Of a DNA stretch of 64,000 bases, positions 28,474 through 40,626 are shown one piece after another. Origin of the DNA: Rhodobacterales bacterium HTCC2255. GTDB lineage: Bacteria > Pseudomonadota > Alphaproteobacteria > Rhodobacterales > Rhodobacteraceae. The translations under genes were made by a program, and so were the position numbers. The notes beneath the pieces are model-generated. The model ran no database searches. It was not told the DNA's origin and saw only the letters and a list, made by a program, of their open reading frames with translations. Positions within the stretch are counted from its first letter, which is position 1. Each line of letters begins with the position of its first letter. The stretch spans positions 1,200,066-1,264,065 of the forward strand of contig DS022282.1 in NCBI GenBank assembly GCA_000153745.1. Direction: 5' to 3'.

Positions 28474-29793
28474 ATGAAACTTAAAACACTTATACCAGCA
28501 TTTGGTGCATATATGATTGCTTCAACTGTACAAGCACAAGAAACTGCAATTGCAGTTCCCACAGACTCAGTCTTTATTCTTAACTCTCTCTTATTTCTTA
28601 TAGGCGGTTTTTTAGTATTTTGGATGGCAGCCGGATTCTCTATGCTGGAAGCCGGCCTTGTTCGTTCTAAAAATGTAACAATGCAACTTACAAAAAACAT
28701 GGGATTATTTGGATTTGCCTGCTTTGCTTATTATCTTGTTGGTTATAATCTCATGTATCCTTTGGGGACTTGGGCAACAGAAGGCGTAATATCAGGCATA
28801 TGGGGACCGGCAGTACTTGAGGCTGTTGGCGTTGATGCTGCTGGAGCAGATGACTATTCATATGCATCAACTGGATCAGATTTCTTCTTTCAATTAATGT
28901 TCTGCGCAGCAACAGCATCAATCGTTTCTGGCGCGTTGGCCGAACGTATCAAATTATGGCCATTCCTAGTATTTACAGTAATTTTAACAGGTCTAATTTA
29001 TCCATTACAAGCTTCCTGGAAATGGGGCGGCGGCTTCTTAGATGCAATGGGATTTTTAGATTTTGCTGGTTCAACAGTCGTACACTCCGTAGGTGGTTGG
29101 GCTGCTTTAGCAGGCGCACTGATCCTTGGCCCACGTATTGGAAAATATACTAAAGAAGGTAAAACTGTACCCTTCATGGCTTCAAATCTTCCTTTAGCAA
29201 CACTAGGAACATTTATTCTATGGATGGGCTGGTTTGGATTTAATGGTGGATCACAATTAGCAATGGGATCTATTGGCGATGTAGCTGATATTTCAAGAAT
29301 ATTCGCAAATACAAATGCTGCAGCTGCAGCAGGATCGATCGCTGCATTAATACTCACACAATTACTCTATAAAAAACCAGATTTAACTATGGTGTTAAAC
29401 GGCGCTCTAGCTGGCCTAGTAGCAATCACAGCTGAACCTTTAACGCCTACACTTGGTTCAGCATCAATTATTGGTGCTATTGGTGGTATTATCGTTGTAT
29501 TCGGTGTGCCATTGTTAGACAAATTGAAAATTGATGATGTAGTAGGTGCTATTCCAGTTCACTTATTCGCAGGCATATGGGGTACAATTGCTGTTGTATT
29601 TACAAATAGTGATGCATCACTATCAACTCAGTTATATTCAATTATAGTCGTTGGTCTATTTACATTTATTGCATCAGCAATTCTTTGGTATATTCTGAAA
29701 TCTGTTTCAGGAATTCGTGTAAGCGAAGAAGATGAAATAACAGGATTGGATATATCTGAATTAGGTATGCCAGCTTATGATATTGTAAAGTAA
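28474..29793 (+). CDS. amtB: Ammonium transporter AmtB
   Basis: 439 aa ammonium channel. A cleaved signal (AYMIASTVQAQ) is followed by eleven membrane spans. The twin pore histidines lie in TVVHSVGGWAAL and PVHLFAGIWGT, and GFSMLEAGLVRSKN is the usual first-helix signature. It imports ammonium under nitrogen limitation and is plugged by GlnK. I choose the ATG at 28474 behind AAAGGAAACT rather than the open start at 28441, since the signal sequence begins there. A strong terminator follows at 29824. Confidence 0.95.
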   Translation: MKLKTLIPAFGAYMIASTVQAQETAIAVPTDSVFILNSLLFLIGGFLVFWMAAGFSMLEAGLVRSKNVTMQLTKNMGLFGFACFAYYLVGYNLMYPLGTWATEGVISGIWGPAVLEAVGVDAAGADDYSYASTGSDFFFQLMFCAATASIVSGALAERIKLWPFLVFTVILTGLIYPLQASWKWGGGFLDAMGFLDFAGSTVVHSVGGWAALAGALILGPRIGKYTKEGKTVPFMASNLPLATLGTFILWMGWFGFNGGSQLAMGSIGDVADISRIFANTNAAAAAGSIAALILTQLLYKKPDLTMVLNGALAGLVAITAEPLTPTLGSASIIGAIGGIIVVFGVPLLDKLKIDDVVGAIPVHLFAGIWGTIAVVFTNSDASLSTQLYSIIVVGLFTFIASAILWYILKSVSGIRVSEEDEITGLDISELGMPAYDIVK

Positions 29794-29823
29794 CCTCCCA
29801 CCTAGATATATATCTAGACTTTA

Positions 29824-29850
29824 AACTGGCCCAACTGGGCCAGTTTTTTA
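29824..29850 (+). terminator. Rho-independent terminator after amtB
   Basis: AACTGGCCC, loop AACT, GGGCCAGTT, then four more T residues before an A. A nine-pair stem with six GC pairs followed by a U-run, 31 bases after the amtB stop. This ends the glnK-amtB transcript. Confidence 0.9.
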
Positions 29851-29898
29851 TTGCTTTTATCTTAAATTTGTAATCACTGATTATATGGAGATTACAAA

Positions 29899-30636
29899 AT
29901 GAAAAATTTGAACTTTTTAAGTGAACGTAAGGATTTAGCTGCAGCCTTTCGCTGGACAGCAAGATTAAATATGCACGAAGCTGTGGCTAATCATTTTTCT
30001 TTAGCAATAAATGCTGATGGCTCAGAATTTCTAATAAATCCAAACCAAATGCATTTTTCAAAAATTAAAGCAAGTGACCTATTGGTAATAGATGCCAATG
30101 ATCCAGAAACACTAGAAGGACCAAATGCTCCTGATATCACTGCCTGGGGTCTACATAGTGCAATTCATCGTCACTGCCCACATGCAAGATGCGCAATGCA
30201 TGTACACCCTATGTTTTCAACAGTTTTAGCAAGTTTAGCTGACAGTCGCCTACTGCCTATCGATCAGAATACTGCAACATTCTTTAATCGTTATGTAATA
30301 GATAATAGTTATGGCGGGTTGGCTCTGGAAGAAGAAGGGGAACGTTGCGCCCAATTACTTCAAGATCCTAAAAAAACTGTAATGATTATGGGAAATCATG
30401 GAATCATGGTTATTGGGAAATCAGTAGCAGAAACATTTAACCGAATGTATTATTTTGAGCGAGCTGCTGAAACATATATACGGGCTTTGCAAACTGGCCA
30501 GAAACTCCGCATATTGTCCGATACAATTGCGGAGAAAACAGCTTCTGAGGTTGATCAATACCCAGAACAATCTGATAGGCACTTAGCTGAATTAAAAGAA
30601 ATCCTTGATTCTGAGCATTCTGATTATTCTTTCTAA
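29899..30636 (+). CDS. Class II aldolase/adducin-domain protein
   Basis: 245 aa zinc-dependent aldolase-fold protein. Metal ligands are visible: RCAMHVHPMFSTVLAS (HxH) and IMGNHGIMVIGKSVAETFNRMYYFERAAE (C-terminal His). It has the longer 'class II aldolase/adducin family' form seen in many alphaproteobacteria, for which the physiological substrate is not known; it could act on a fuculose/ribulose-phosphate-like substrate or as a decarboxylase. Read from its own start, with GGAG ten bases upstream. Confidence 0.87.
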   Translation: MKNLNFLSERKDLAAAFRWTARLNMHEAVANHFSLAINADGSEFLINPNQMHFSKIKASDLLVIDANDPETLEGPNAPDITAWGLHSAIHRHCPHARCAMHVHPMFSTVLASLADSRLLPIDQNTATFFNRYVIDNSYGGLALEEEGERCAQLLQDPKKTVMIMGNHGIMVIGKSVAETFNRMYYFERAAETYIRALQTGQKLRILSDTIAEKTASEVDQYPEQSDRHLAELKEILDSEHSDYSF

Positions 30637-30670
30637 AACTTAATCCACTCAAAGTCAGGGGCTTTTATTT

Positions 30671-31546
30671 ATGCAACAAAGCGAAAATATCCGAGGTGCA
30701 ATCTACATGTGCCTTTCTATGGTGGGCTTTGTTTTTAATGATGCAGTCATAAAATATGCCTCAACTGATATTGGCATATATCAATCTATTTTTGTTAGAG
30801 GTTGTTTTGCAGTCATTATCATTGGCGCAGCATGTTTTTATAGTGGAGCATTCAAAAGTATCCCAGGAAAATTAGACCACAAATTTATTTTTTGGAGAAC
30901 ACTTGCTGAAATATTCGCTACAGTTTCATTTCTTACTGCACTGTTCTATCTTCCCATTGCAAATATAACCGCAATACTTCAGGCCTTGCCGTTAACAGTT
31001 ACTCTTGCAGCCAGCTGGTTCTTAGGAGAAAAAATTGGATGGAGGCGGGGTATTGCTATTTTAATTGGCTTTTTTGGTGTCCTACTTATAATTCAACCAG
31101 GTACTGACGAATTCAATATTTATTCAATTCTTGGAGTAGTATGTGTAGTATTTGTAACTCTTCGCGATTTAGTTGTTCGTAAATTTAGCACTAATATATC
31201 GACATTATATGTAGCCTTTATAACTGCGGCTGCGATTGCTTTAGTTGGAGGGTTTTTAACTTTTGTCTATGAAGGTTGGACACCCATGAAACTTAACGAA
31301 ATAATCCTATTATTCATTGCAAGCAGTTTAATATTTGTAGGATACTTTTTTGCAATATCAGCGATGAGGACTGGTCAAGTAAGTTTTGTATCCCCATTTA
31401 GATATACGATTATGATCTGGGCTATTATACTTGGATATTTTATTTGGGGAGATATTCCAAACAATTTAACATTAATTGGAATATCCATTGTTATAGGTAT
31501 GGGTATATTCACCTTTTGGCGTGAAGCACGGATACAGAAAAAATAA
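30671..31546 (+). CDS. DMT-superfamily (EamA) permease
   Basis: 291 aa inner-membrane protein with ten hydrophobic helices in two EamA repeats (residues about 8-140 and 155-285). Features are SMVGFVFNDAVIKYAS, LGEKIGWRRGIAILIGFFGVLLIIQPG and VSFVSPFRYTIMIWAIILGYFIWGDIP. EamA exporters move amino acids, nucleotide-sugars or other metabolites; the substrate is unknown. It follows the aldolase gene by 34 bases and may share its transcript. It is convergent with gyrB, 13 bases apart. Confidence 0.88.
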   Translation: MQQSENIRGAIYMCLSMVGFVFNDAVIKYASTDIGIYQSIFVRGCFAVIIIGAACFYSGAFKSIPGKLDHKFIFWRTLAEIFATVSFLTALFYLPIANITAILQALPLTVTLAASWFLGEKIGWRRGIAILIGFFGVLLIIQPGTDEFNIYSILGVVCVVFVTLRDLVVRKFSTNISTLYVAFITAAAIALVGGFLTFVYEGWTPMKLNEIILLFIASSLIFVGYFFAISAMRTGQVSFVSPFRYTIMIWAIILGYFIWGDIPNNLTLIGISIVIGMGIFTFWREARIQKK

Positions 31547-31559
31547 CTTCTAAATTTAC

Positions 31560-33977
<2,418 letters not shown>

Positions 33978-34055
33978 CTATATGAATCCTATAATTATAC
34001 ACTAAATATAGCTGATTTTACGATGAATGTCACGCATAAGGCACAATATTTTGCG

Positions 34056-34679
34056 TTATAATAAACTAATACACAAGCCAACAATAATTAATGCAACTCC
34101 AGAAAAAATATTCATTTTTACAATAACTGAAGAAGATGAAAAATAACTTCTCATTTTTCCAAATGCTCCAGCAAGCATCAAATTTCCAACCATAGGAACA
34201 AAAGCAGAAAGGCAGCAAATAATAAATATATCTACATAATTAATTTTATTAAAATCAAAAAAATTTGGCAAAAGTGTCATATAAAATAAACTTGCTTTTG
34301 GATTTGCCAAAACCGCAGAAAAGCCAGCTGCAAACCCTGCCCAAACTCCTGGCTTTGTTAAGCTAGACTCTACTCCAAAAAGATTTTTTGATTTCATCAC
34401 TAAGACTAACCCCATTAAAATTAGAATTATGGATGCTAAGTAACGAAAAATAATTAATATATCTGCATAAATCAAAATTAAATATGAGACACCCATCAGC
34501 GCCACCATGGGCCATAGCAAATCTCCTAACGCAACGCCCAAAACTAAGGGAACAGATGATTGAAATCCTCCTGAAATCGAACGAGCAAGCACTGCAACCC
34601 ATACAGGCCCAGGAGTAAGCCAAAGAATCGCAAGCGCTATAGAATAAAAAAATGATTGGGCTAATGTAATTGTTATCAT
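34056..34679 (-). CDS. LysE-family translocator
   Basis: 207 aa membrane protein with six hydrophobic helices. The LysE/RhtB signature appears near the N-terminus: ILWLTPGPVWVAVLARSISGG. Later it has GFAAGFSAVLANPKASLFYMTLLPNFF. The family exports amino acids such as lysine, homoserine or threonine; the substrate is not predictable. It sits inside the replication cluster between recF (4-base ATGA overlap) and gyrB, an unusual guest in a very conserved neighbourhood. Confidence 0.88.
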   Translation of the reverse strand: MITITLAQSFFYSIALAILWLTPGPVWVAVLARSISGGFQSSVPLVLGVALGDLLWPMVALMGVSYLILIYADILIIFRYLASIILILMGLVLVMKSKNLFGVESSLTKPGVWAGFAAGFSAVLANPKASLFYMTLLPNFFDFNKINYVDIFIICCLSAFVPMVGNLMLAGAFGKMRSYFSSSSVIVKMNIFSGVALIIVGLCISLL

Positions 34680-35770
34680 TTTAAAAAAGAACCACTTGAT
34701 GCTTCATTAACTTCTAAAAATTGCGCTCTATCACCAAATGCCTCAAACAATTCCTTACCCGTACCAGTCATCCAAGCTTGAGCCCCAAGGGATATTATTT
34801 CTTCATACAGTGCATTTTGACGCTCTATATCAAGATGTGCGGAAACCTCATCTAATAACAAAATTGGTGCAGATCCAAAATCCTGTGATAAAGCACGCCC
34901 ATTTGCTAGTATTAGGCTAACCAAAAGTGCTTTTTGCTCTCCAGTTGAGCATAACTTAGCAGCTGTTTCTTTGGCAGAATACATAGCGGTTAAATCATCT
35001 CTATGAGGCCCAATTAAAGTTCTACCAGCAAATAAATCTGCTCTTCTATTATTTGCAAAAGCATCTTTTAAGTCATCAACAATAATTGCTTCATTATTAG
35101 CACCAACTAAACCTAATTGTGCCGTTGGGAAACTCGTCTGCACATTAGTTTGAGCCTCCATAATTCTATCAATTGTATATAAACGATTTTGTTCGATTTT
35201 TCTTCCAGATTCGGCCATTTGACTTTCTACAGCTGAATACCACGCTGGATCATTGATACCCTCTTTGAGCATTTTGTTTCGCTCACGCATAGCTCTTTCA
35301 TAATCTAATGTGTATTGTGCATGAGAGGGTTCAAAACTCATTGAAAGACGATCAAGAAAACGTCTTCGTCCCTCTGCACCGTCAACCCAAAGACGGTCCA
35401 TTACTGGGACAAGCCAAACAATTCTTGCAATTCGGCCCAATGCTGTTTGCGTAGTTACTTTTCCATCAATTCTGACACTTCTAGATCCATCACCGCTATA
35501 GATTGTTTCAATTTCATGAATTTGCCCTAAAGATTGCAAGGTTGCAGAAATTTTCCAACCAATACCTTCAGGTTTACGCTCCATTTCATCAACACGCGAG
35601 CGACGGAGCCCCCTTCCAGGCGATAATAAAGATAGTGCTTCTAATATATTAGTTTTACCTGCTCCATTGGAGCCAAACAATGCTACGGGACAGCCAGAAG
35701 TTAAAATTTCTACATTCTTATAAGAACGAAAATGAGAGATTTTTAAATTTGTTACAGCAATGCGAGACAC
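34676..35770 (-). CDS. recF: DNA replication and repair protein RecF
   Basis: 364 aa SMC-like ATPase that loads RecA at gapped DNA with RecOR. Walker A ALFGSNGAGKTNILEALSLLSPGRGLR; ABC signature region STGEQKALLVSLILANG; Walker B PILLLDEVSAHLD. Three bases downstream of the dnaN stop, in the canonical dnaA-dnaN-recF order. Confidence 0.95.
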   Translation of the reverse strand: MSRIAVTNLKISHFRSYKNVEILTSGCPVALFGSNGAGKTNILEALSLLSPGRGLRRSRVDEMERKPEGIGWKISATLQSLGQIHEIETIYSGDGSRSVRIDGKVTTQTALGRIARIVWLVPVMDRLWVDGAEGRRRFLDRLSMSFEPSHAQYTLDYERAMRERNKMLKEGINDPAWYSAVESQMAESGRKIEQNRLYTIDRIMEAQTNVQTSFPTAQLGLVGANNEAIIVDDLKDAFANNRRADLFAGRTLIGPHRDDLTAMYSAKETAAKLCSTGEQKALLVSLILANGRALSQDFGSAPILLLDEVSAHLDIERQNALYEEIISLGAQAWMTGTGKELFEAFGDRAQFLEVNEASSGSFLK

Positions 35771-35773
35771 ATG

Positions 35774-36892
35774 CTAAACCCGCATAGGCATAACAACATA
35801 TACTGCGCTTTCATCATTGCCTTCACGCATCAAAGTTGGGTCACCTGACGAATTAAACATAAACACTGCATTCTCTCGATCTACTTGCCCCGCAATTTCC
35901 AATAAGTACTTAGCATTAAAGCCTATTTCTAAGCGTTCATCAGCATATGCTACAACTAATTCTTCTTCTGCTGCACCACTATCAGGTGCATTGACAGATA
36001 GAACCAACCTATCATCCTCTAAGGTAAGCTTTACAGCCCGTGACCGTTCTGACGAAACTGTTGATACTCTGTCAACAGCTTGCGCAAATTCAGCTGCATC
36101 AACTTCTAAGCGACGTGTATTACCTTGTGGAATAACTCTGGTATAATCTGGAAATGATCCATCAATTACTTTTGATGTTAGAATTATCTCTGGAGTTGAA
36201 AATCTAATTTTAGTTTCAGAAACCGAAACAGCTATCTTCATTTCATCATCATCTAAAAGTTTACGTAATTCGCCAACTGTTTTTCTAGGGACAATAACAC
36301 CTGGTAGTGTGTCTGCACCTTCTGGAAGCTGCGTATCAATGCGCGCTAAACGATGGCCATCTGTTGCAACACATCTTAATACCCTGCCATTTTCTCCATC
36401 TGAGGAGTGCATATATACACCATTCAAATAATATCGAGTTTCTTCAGTAGAAATAGCAAACTTTGATTTATCAAATAATCGCCTTAATGTTTCAGATTGG
36501 GCTGAAAAGTTACATGCATACTCAGAATTAGCCATTATTGGAAAATCTTCACGAGGAAGAGTGGCCAATGAGAAGCTTGATCTTCCAGCCACTACATCTA
36601 AACGATTTGCAGTTGCGTCATCTGTGAGTTCAACCATTGCACCATCTGGCAATTTACGAACAATCTCATGCAAAGTATGCGCACCAACTGTTGTTGCACC
36701 TGCTCGCTCAACCATTCCAACCACTTTATAAACAACCTCAATGTCGAGATCTGTTGCTCGAAATGAAATTTCTCCACCTTCAGCTTCAATCAAAACATTT
36801 GCCAAAATTGGAATTGTATTGCGCCGCTCAACTACAGATTGAGCCTGCGACATAGCCTTTAGAAGTGCACTACGTTCAATACTTACTTTCAT
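35774..36892 (-). CDS. dnaN: DNA polymerase III sliding clamp, beta subunit
   Basis: 372 aa processivity clamp with three clamp domains. Start MKVSIERSALLKAMSQAQSVVERRNTIPILANVLIEA read in parts; mid-region VATDGHRLA; C-terminal PTLMREGNDESAVYVVMPMRV. It forms a ring around DNA and tethers Pol III. Between dnaA and recF, with a 144-base gap from dnaA. Confidence 0.97.
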   Translation of the reverse strand: MKVSIERSALLKAMSQAQSVVERRNTIPILANVLIEAEGGEISFRATDLDIEVVYKVVGMVERAGATTVGAHTLHEIVRKLPDGAMVELTDDATANRLDVVAGRSSFSLATLPREDFPIMANSEYACNFSAQSETLRRLFDKSKFAISTEETRYYLNGVYMHSSDGENGRVLRCVATDGHRLARIDTQLPEGADTLPGVIVPRKTVGELRKLLDDDEMKIAVSVSETKIRFSTPEIILTSKVIDGSFPDYTRVIPQGNTRRLEVDAAEFAQAVDRVSTVSSERSRAVKLTLEDDRLVLSVNAPDSGAAEEELVVAYADERLEIGFNAKYLLEIAGQVDRENAVFMFNSSGDPTLMREGNDESAVYVVMPMRV

Positions 36893-37036
36893 AACTTAAA
36901 TCCCCCAATACGTCGGATAATCAAAATGACGCATTTAATCATATAATTCAACTTAAAAAGGATACTTCAATGTAATTGAGGCCGGGTCAAGAGATAGAAA
37001 GAACTAAAATCCTTTTACGAATATTACATTAACACT

Positions 37037-38392
37037 TTAGCCTTCTAACATTCGCCGTAATACTTCTATATCTTTTGCAATTTGATTATCAATTGATTGC
37101 AATTCTTCAATTTTCTTAACAGCGTGTATTACAGTTGTATGGTCACGTTTTCCAAAGCGGCGGCCAATTTCAGGTAAGGATTTTGATGTTAATTTTTTTG
37201 ATAAATACATTGCAACTTGACGAGGCCGAGCAATTGAACGTGTTCGGCGAGCTGAAAGCATATCTGTTAAATTAACACCATAATGATCAGTTACTTTTCG
37301 AATAATTTCATCGATTGTTACCTTTCGATCAGTTGCGCGTAAAATATCTGATAAACTTTCTTGAGCCATTTCTAGAGTTACTGGGCGCCCTACTAAAGAT
37401 CCAAACGCGTATAGACGAGTTAATGCACCCTCAAGTACTCGGACATTTGACGAAATACGTTGCGCCATAAATTCTAGCACACCAGGAGATACTTCTACTG
37501 TAGAATTATATCTTGCTTGTGACTCTTGTTTTGACTGCAAAATTCCAAGCCTTAATTCATAATCGGTTGGATGAACATCAACTACTAATCCCCACTGCAA
37601 ACGTGATTTTATTCTATCTTCCAATTGTTCCATATCAACAGGTGCACGATCACCAGAAATAATTACTTGTTTGTTCTGATCTATAAGCGCATTAAAAGTA
37701 TGAAAAAATTCTTCCTGTGTTGATGATTTACCCGCAATAAATTGAACATCATCAACCATTAAAACATCAACAGATCTGAACATCTCTTTAAAACTAATAG
37801 TGTCTTTAAACCTAAGTGCTTGAACAAACCGGTACATAAACTGTTCTGCGGATAAATATAAAACTCTTGCATTGGGATCACGTTTTTTAATTTCCCATGC
37901 GATTGCGTGCATAAGGTGAGTTTTCCCCAGCCCAACACCACCATGTAAAAATAATGGATTAAATGATACATCACCACCTTCAGAAACTCTTCTGGCCGCT
38001 GCATGAGCTAATTCATTGGGTTTCCCCACAACAAAATTATCAAAAGTATATCTGGGATCTAAAGAAGCCCCCGGTAGATCGGTAGAACCTGTTTTAGTAT
38101 TTTTTGATTCAGGTTTAATAGATGATTTTTTAGTTGGAGCTATCTTGGGCTCCATATTAACAGAAAATACTAATCGCTCAATATCCAGACCTTGCTTGGC
38201 AAATTCAAATTTAATTGAATCTCCATAATTACGATCAACCCAATCACCAATAAATTTTGTTGGCGTCACAAAATTCGCTTTTGATGCATTTATTGATGTC
38301 AATTCTAAGGGATTTATCCAGTTAGTGAAGGCAGCTTCACCGACTGTTTTCCTCAGAGCCAATTTAATTATTGGCCAAATTTCAATACCCAT
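37037..38392 (-). CDS. dnaA: Chromosomal replication initiator DnaA
   Basis: 451 aa AAA+ initiator. N-terminal domain I (WPIIKLALRKTVGEAAFTNWI in parts), a linker rich in Lys/Ser, AAA+ core with FLHGGVGLGKTHLMHAIAWE and LMVDDVQFIAGK, and the C-terminal DNA-binding signature FGKRDHTTVIHAVKKIEEL. It opens the chromosome origin at DnaA boxes. The rhodanese gene lies 24 bases upstream, so dnaA may be cotranscribed with it. Confidence 0.97.
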   Translation of the reverse strand: MGIEIWPIIKLALRKTVGEAAFTNWINPLELTSINASKANFVTPTKFIGDWVDRNYGDSIKFEFAKQGLDIERLVFSVNMEPKIAPTKKSSIKPESKNTKTGSTDLPGASLDPRYTFDNFVVGKPNELAHAAARRVSEGGDVSFNPLFLHGGVGLGKTHLMHAIAWEIKKRDPNARVLYLSAEQFMYRFVQALRFKDTISFKEMFRSVDVLMVDDVQFIAGKSSTQEEFFHTFNALIDQNKQVIISGDRAPVDMEQLEDRIKSRLQWGLVVDVHPTDYELRLGILQSKQESQARYNSTVEVSPGVLEFMAQRISSNVRVLEGALTRLYAFGSLVGRPVTLEMAQESLSDILRATDRKVTIDEIIRKVTDHYGVNLTDMLSARRTRSIARPRQVAMYLSKKLTSKSLPEIGRRFGKRDHTTVIHAVKKIEELQSIDNQIAKDIEVLRRMLEG

Positions 38393-38416
38393 TAACTTTA
38401 AATTCCATATCTAAAT

Positions 38417-38851
38417 CTAGGATTGGCGCCAAGCCAACCCACGAGCTCTCCAGCCATTCAAATTTCCCCTGTGACCATCAGCGTCAAGATCTCCCTCAAA
38501 ACCTTCAGTCACATTAATACAATTTACCGACCAGCCTTGAGCGGCAAAGATATCAACCATCAAAGCAGCCGCAGCAAGTGAACGAACACCTGAACGGCAA
38601 AGAAAATAAACATCTGAAGGCGCAGAACCGTCCAGCTTATCCATTAAAATTGATGCAAAATCTTCATTTTTTGTCATTGTTGGAAATTGGTTCCATTCAA
38701 TTAAAATAGCCTGCTTATTAACAGGAGATAAATCTGGAATACCAACAAATGACCATTCAGCATTAGTTCTGACGTCTATTAAAATAGAATCAGTCTTTTC
38801 TGCTAGGCCAGTCCAAGTATCAGAAGGGTTTACATCAATAATCGTTGTCAT
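38417..38851 (-). CDS. Rhodanese-like domain protein
   Basis: 144 aa single rhodanese fold. LIDVRTNAEWSFVGIP begins the domain and the active-site loop is VYFLCRSGVRSLAAA, with the persulfide-carrying Cys present. It probably handles sulfur transfer, for example in tRNA or cofactor thiolation. The open frame reaches 39010, but the Met at 38851 gives the family N-terminus (MTTIIDVNPSDTW). Alphaproteobacteria often carry a gene or two between rpsT and dnaA; a rhodanese in that slot is seen in some marine lineages, as far as I recall. Confidence 0.9.
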   Translation of the reverse strand: MTTIIDVNPSDTWTGLAEKTDSILIDVRTNAEWSFVGIPDLSPVNKQAILIEWNQFPTMTKNEDFASILMDKLDGSAPSDVYFLCRSGVRSLAAAALMVDIFAAQGWSVNCINVTEGFEGDLDADGHRGNLNGWRARGLAWRQS

Positions 38852-39161
38852 TTTGCATGCCCCCCTCAATTGGCTCTGAATCAGTAAGATCACTTTGGAC
38901 GAAGAAAAAATACATTTCAACAAAACTTCAATCTTGACACGAAAAGAATCGGAAGAATTTTGTATCAAGCTAACATATTGATAATATTGACTTTTAAACA
39001 AACGTATCACCTATTTCATAGAAATGGTGACATAAGATTTACTGTTTTTGTGATCCGAATCTTTAGCAGCGAGTCGGTATTTGTAGATATTAGTAAAAGC
39101 TTGAGACTCAAACAACGTGAACAAATTGTGAACTCGCCTAAGTCATTCAAAATGCAGACAT
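38852..39161. other. Long intergenic stretch upstream of rhodanese-dnaA
   Basis: About 310 bases without a convincing gene, between the rhodanese start and the rpsT terminator. It must hold the promoter for rhodanese-dnaA. It includes an AT-rich run near 38975-39000 and a direct repeat GTGAAC-AAATT-GTGAAC at about 39117-39133. I searched by eye for DnaA boxes (TTATNCACA and reverse) and found none that I trust, so I do not call it the origin. Confidence 0.4.
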
Positions 39162-39188
39162 AAAAAAACGAGGCTAAAAAGCCTCGTT
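39162..39188 (-). terminator. Rho-independent terminator after rpsT
   Basis: On the minus strand: AACGAGGCT, loop of four T, AGCCTCGTT, then a run of T (the A-run at 39162-39166). A nine-pair GC-rich stem 27 bases after the rpsT stop. Confidence 0.92.
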
Positions 39189-39214
39189 ATTAAATTCTCA
39201 TTTAAACGGATTGA

Positions 39215-39481
39215 TTAGGCTACTAAGCCTTTAATACGGCTGCTTAATCGTGACAATTTACGTGCCACTGTATTTTTGTGATAAACACCCTTTGTTACAC
39301 CACGCATTAACTCAGGCTGAACAGCTTTAAATGCTTCTTTAGCGACCGCTTGATCGCCAGATGCTATAGCTTCTTCAGTTTTGCGCAAGAATGTGCGAAT
39401 GCGCGAACGTCGTGCTTTGTTAACTTCAGTGCGTCGTTCTGCTTGACGAGCGCGTTTTTTTGCTTGAGGCGTATTGGCCAT
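39215..39481 (-). CDS. rpsT: 30S ribosomal protein S20
   Basis: 88 aa, very basic. [17 protein letters not shown] opens the protein and the helical body ([46 protein letters not shown]) matches S20. It binds 16S rRNA early in 30S assembly. Codon use and GC content look more conserved than the surroundings. Terminator immediately downstream. Confidence 0.97.
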   Translation of the reverse strand: MANTPQAKKRARQAERRTEVNKARRSRIRTFLRKTEEAIASGDQAVAKEAFKAVQPELMRGVTKGVYHKNTVARKLSRLSSRIKGLVA

Positions 39482-39585
39482 GATAATTCCTTGATCTTGT
39501 CGATTTCGAAAGATGAAGTCGCCGTATAGGACTGATTCAATTAATAGTCAACTGGGCTAAGACACCTTTATTGAAAACTTTTGAA

Positions 39586-40455
39586 TTATTTCTGACATTT
39601 AGAACAATAAAAGCTCGACCGGCCTGATTGAATGATTCTTTTTATTAATTCAGAGCAATTTACAGAATTGCATTTTTTTCCTTCACGCCCGTAAACTGCA
39701 AAAGAGTGCTGAAAATAACCTAAATCACCATTCGCTTGCCGATGATCTCTTAGTGAAGAACCCCCTGCAGAAATAGCTTCTCGCAATACATCTCTTATAA
39801 ATGGAACGAGTACATCAATTTTTTTACGGCTAACTTTTCCAGATAATCGCTTCGGATTAATACCTGCACGCCACAATGATTCACAGACATATATATTTCC
39901 CAATCCAGAAACTATTCTTTGATCCAACAATGCTGACTTAATTGGAGCAGCTTTACCTTTTAACTTTGAGTACAAATATGGAGTATTAAATTCATTTCCT
40001 AATGGTTCAGGGCCTAATGATTTTATCAACTTATGATCAAATAAATTTTTTGTGTCAATTAAGTCCATTGCTCCAAATCTACGGGCGTCATTAAAGCTAA
40101 TACGTGCCCCACCTTGCATATCCAATATTACGTGATCATGCTTAGCCGGAATAGAAGGTTTATATTGAAAATTCCCTAATAAGTCCTCTGATTCATTTCC
40201 TGCATGTGAAATAGTCATCCGTCCAGACATACCCAAATGTATAAGTAACGTTTCACCACTATCTAAATCACATAAAATATATTTTGAACGTCGGTGAAGC
40301 CTTACAATTTTTGCTCCAATTAACCTCTGAGACATATTTTCTGGAAATGGCCACCGTAAATCTGGACGCCTAATATCAGCATATCTGATTTTTTGACCCA
40401 TCATTACGGGCTCTAAGCCACGCATCACTGTTTCTACTTCTGGTAATTCAGGCAT
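39586..40455 (-). CDS. mutM: Formamidopyrimidine-DNA glycosylase
   Basis: 289 aa base-excision enzyme removing 8-oxoguanine. The catalytic N-terminus [16 protein letters not shown] supplies Pro2 and Glu3; Lys in [11 protein letters not shown] is the beta-lysine; helix-two-turn-helix [21 protein letters not shown]; the C-terminal zinc finger is C-x4-C...C-x2-C (NSVNCSELI...FYCSKCQK). It ends right after the finger, as usual. Neighbour order ubiE ... mutM - rpsT - dnaA is the alphaproteobacterial one, but here interrupted by sugar genes. Confidence 0.96.
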   Translation of the reverse strand: MPELPEVETVMRGLEPVMMGQKIRYADIRRPDLRWPFPENMSQRLIGAKIVRLHRRSKYILCDLDSGETLLIHLGMSGRMTISHAGNESEDLLGNFQYKPSIPAKHDHVILDMQGGARISFNDARRFGAMDLIDTKNLFDHKLIKSLGPEPLGNEFNTPYLYSKLKGKAAPIKSALLDQRIVSGLGNIYVCESLWRAGINPKRLSGKVSRKKIDVLVPFIRDVLREAISAGGSSLRDHRQANGDLGYFQHSFAVYGREGKKCNSVNCSELIKRIIQSGRSSFYCSKCQK

Positions 40456-40626
40456 TTACTTTCACCGTATTTATTTTGAAACTAAAGATATTATTTATAT
40501 TTTTGGATATTATGTATTACAGTTATTGAAAGAATCTATTAAATATCAATTACTTTCGTTAATAAGTCTTTAAATATACCAAAATGATACTTTGAGTATT
40601 TTAATTTTCATGAAGGCCTTTGAATA

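Noticed and set aside
38852-39010. N-terminal extension of the rhodanese
   Set aside because: Not seen in the family and it covers the probable promoter.
38960-39163. 67-codon plus-strand frame upstream of dnaA
   Set aside because: No motif, no good ribosome site, and it runs into the rpsT terminator.
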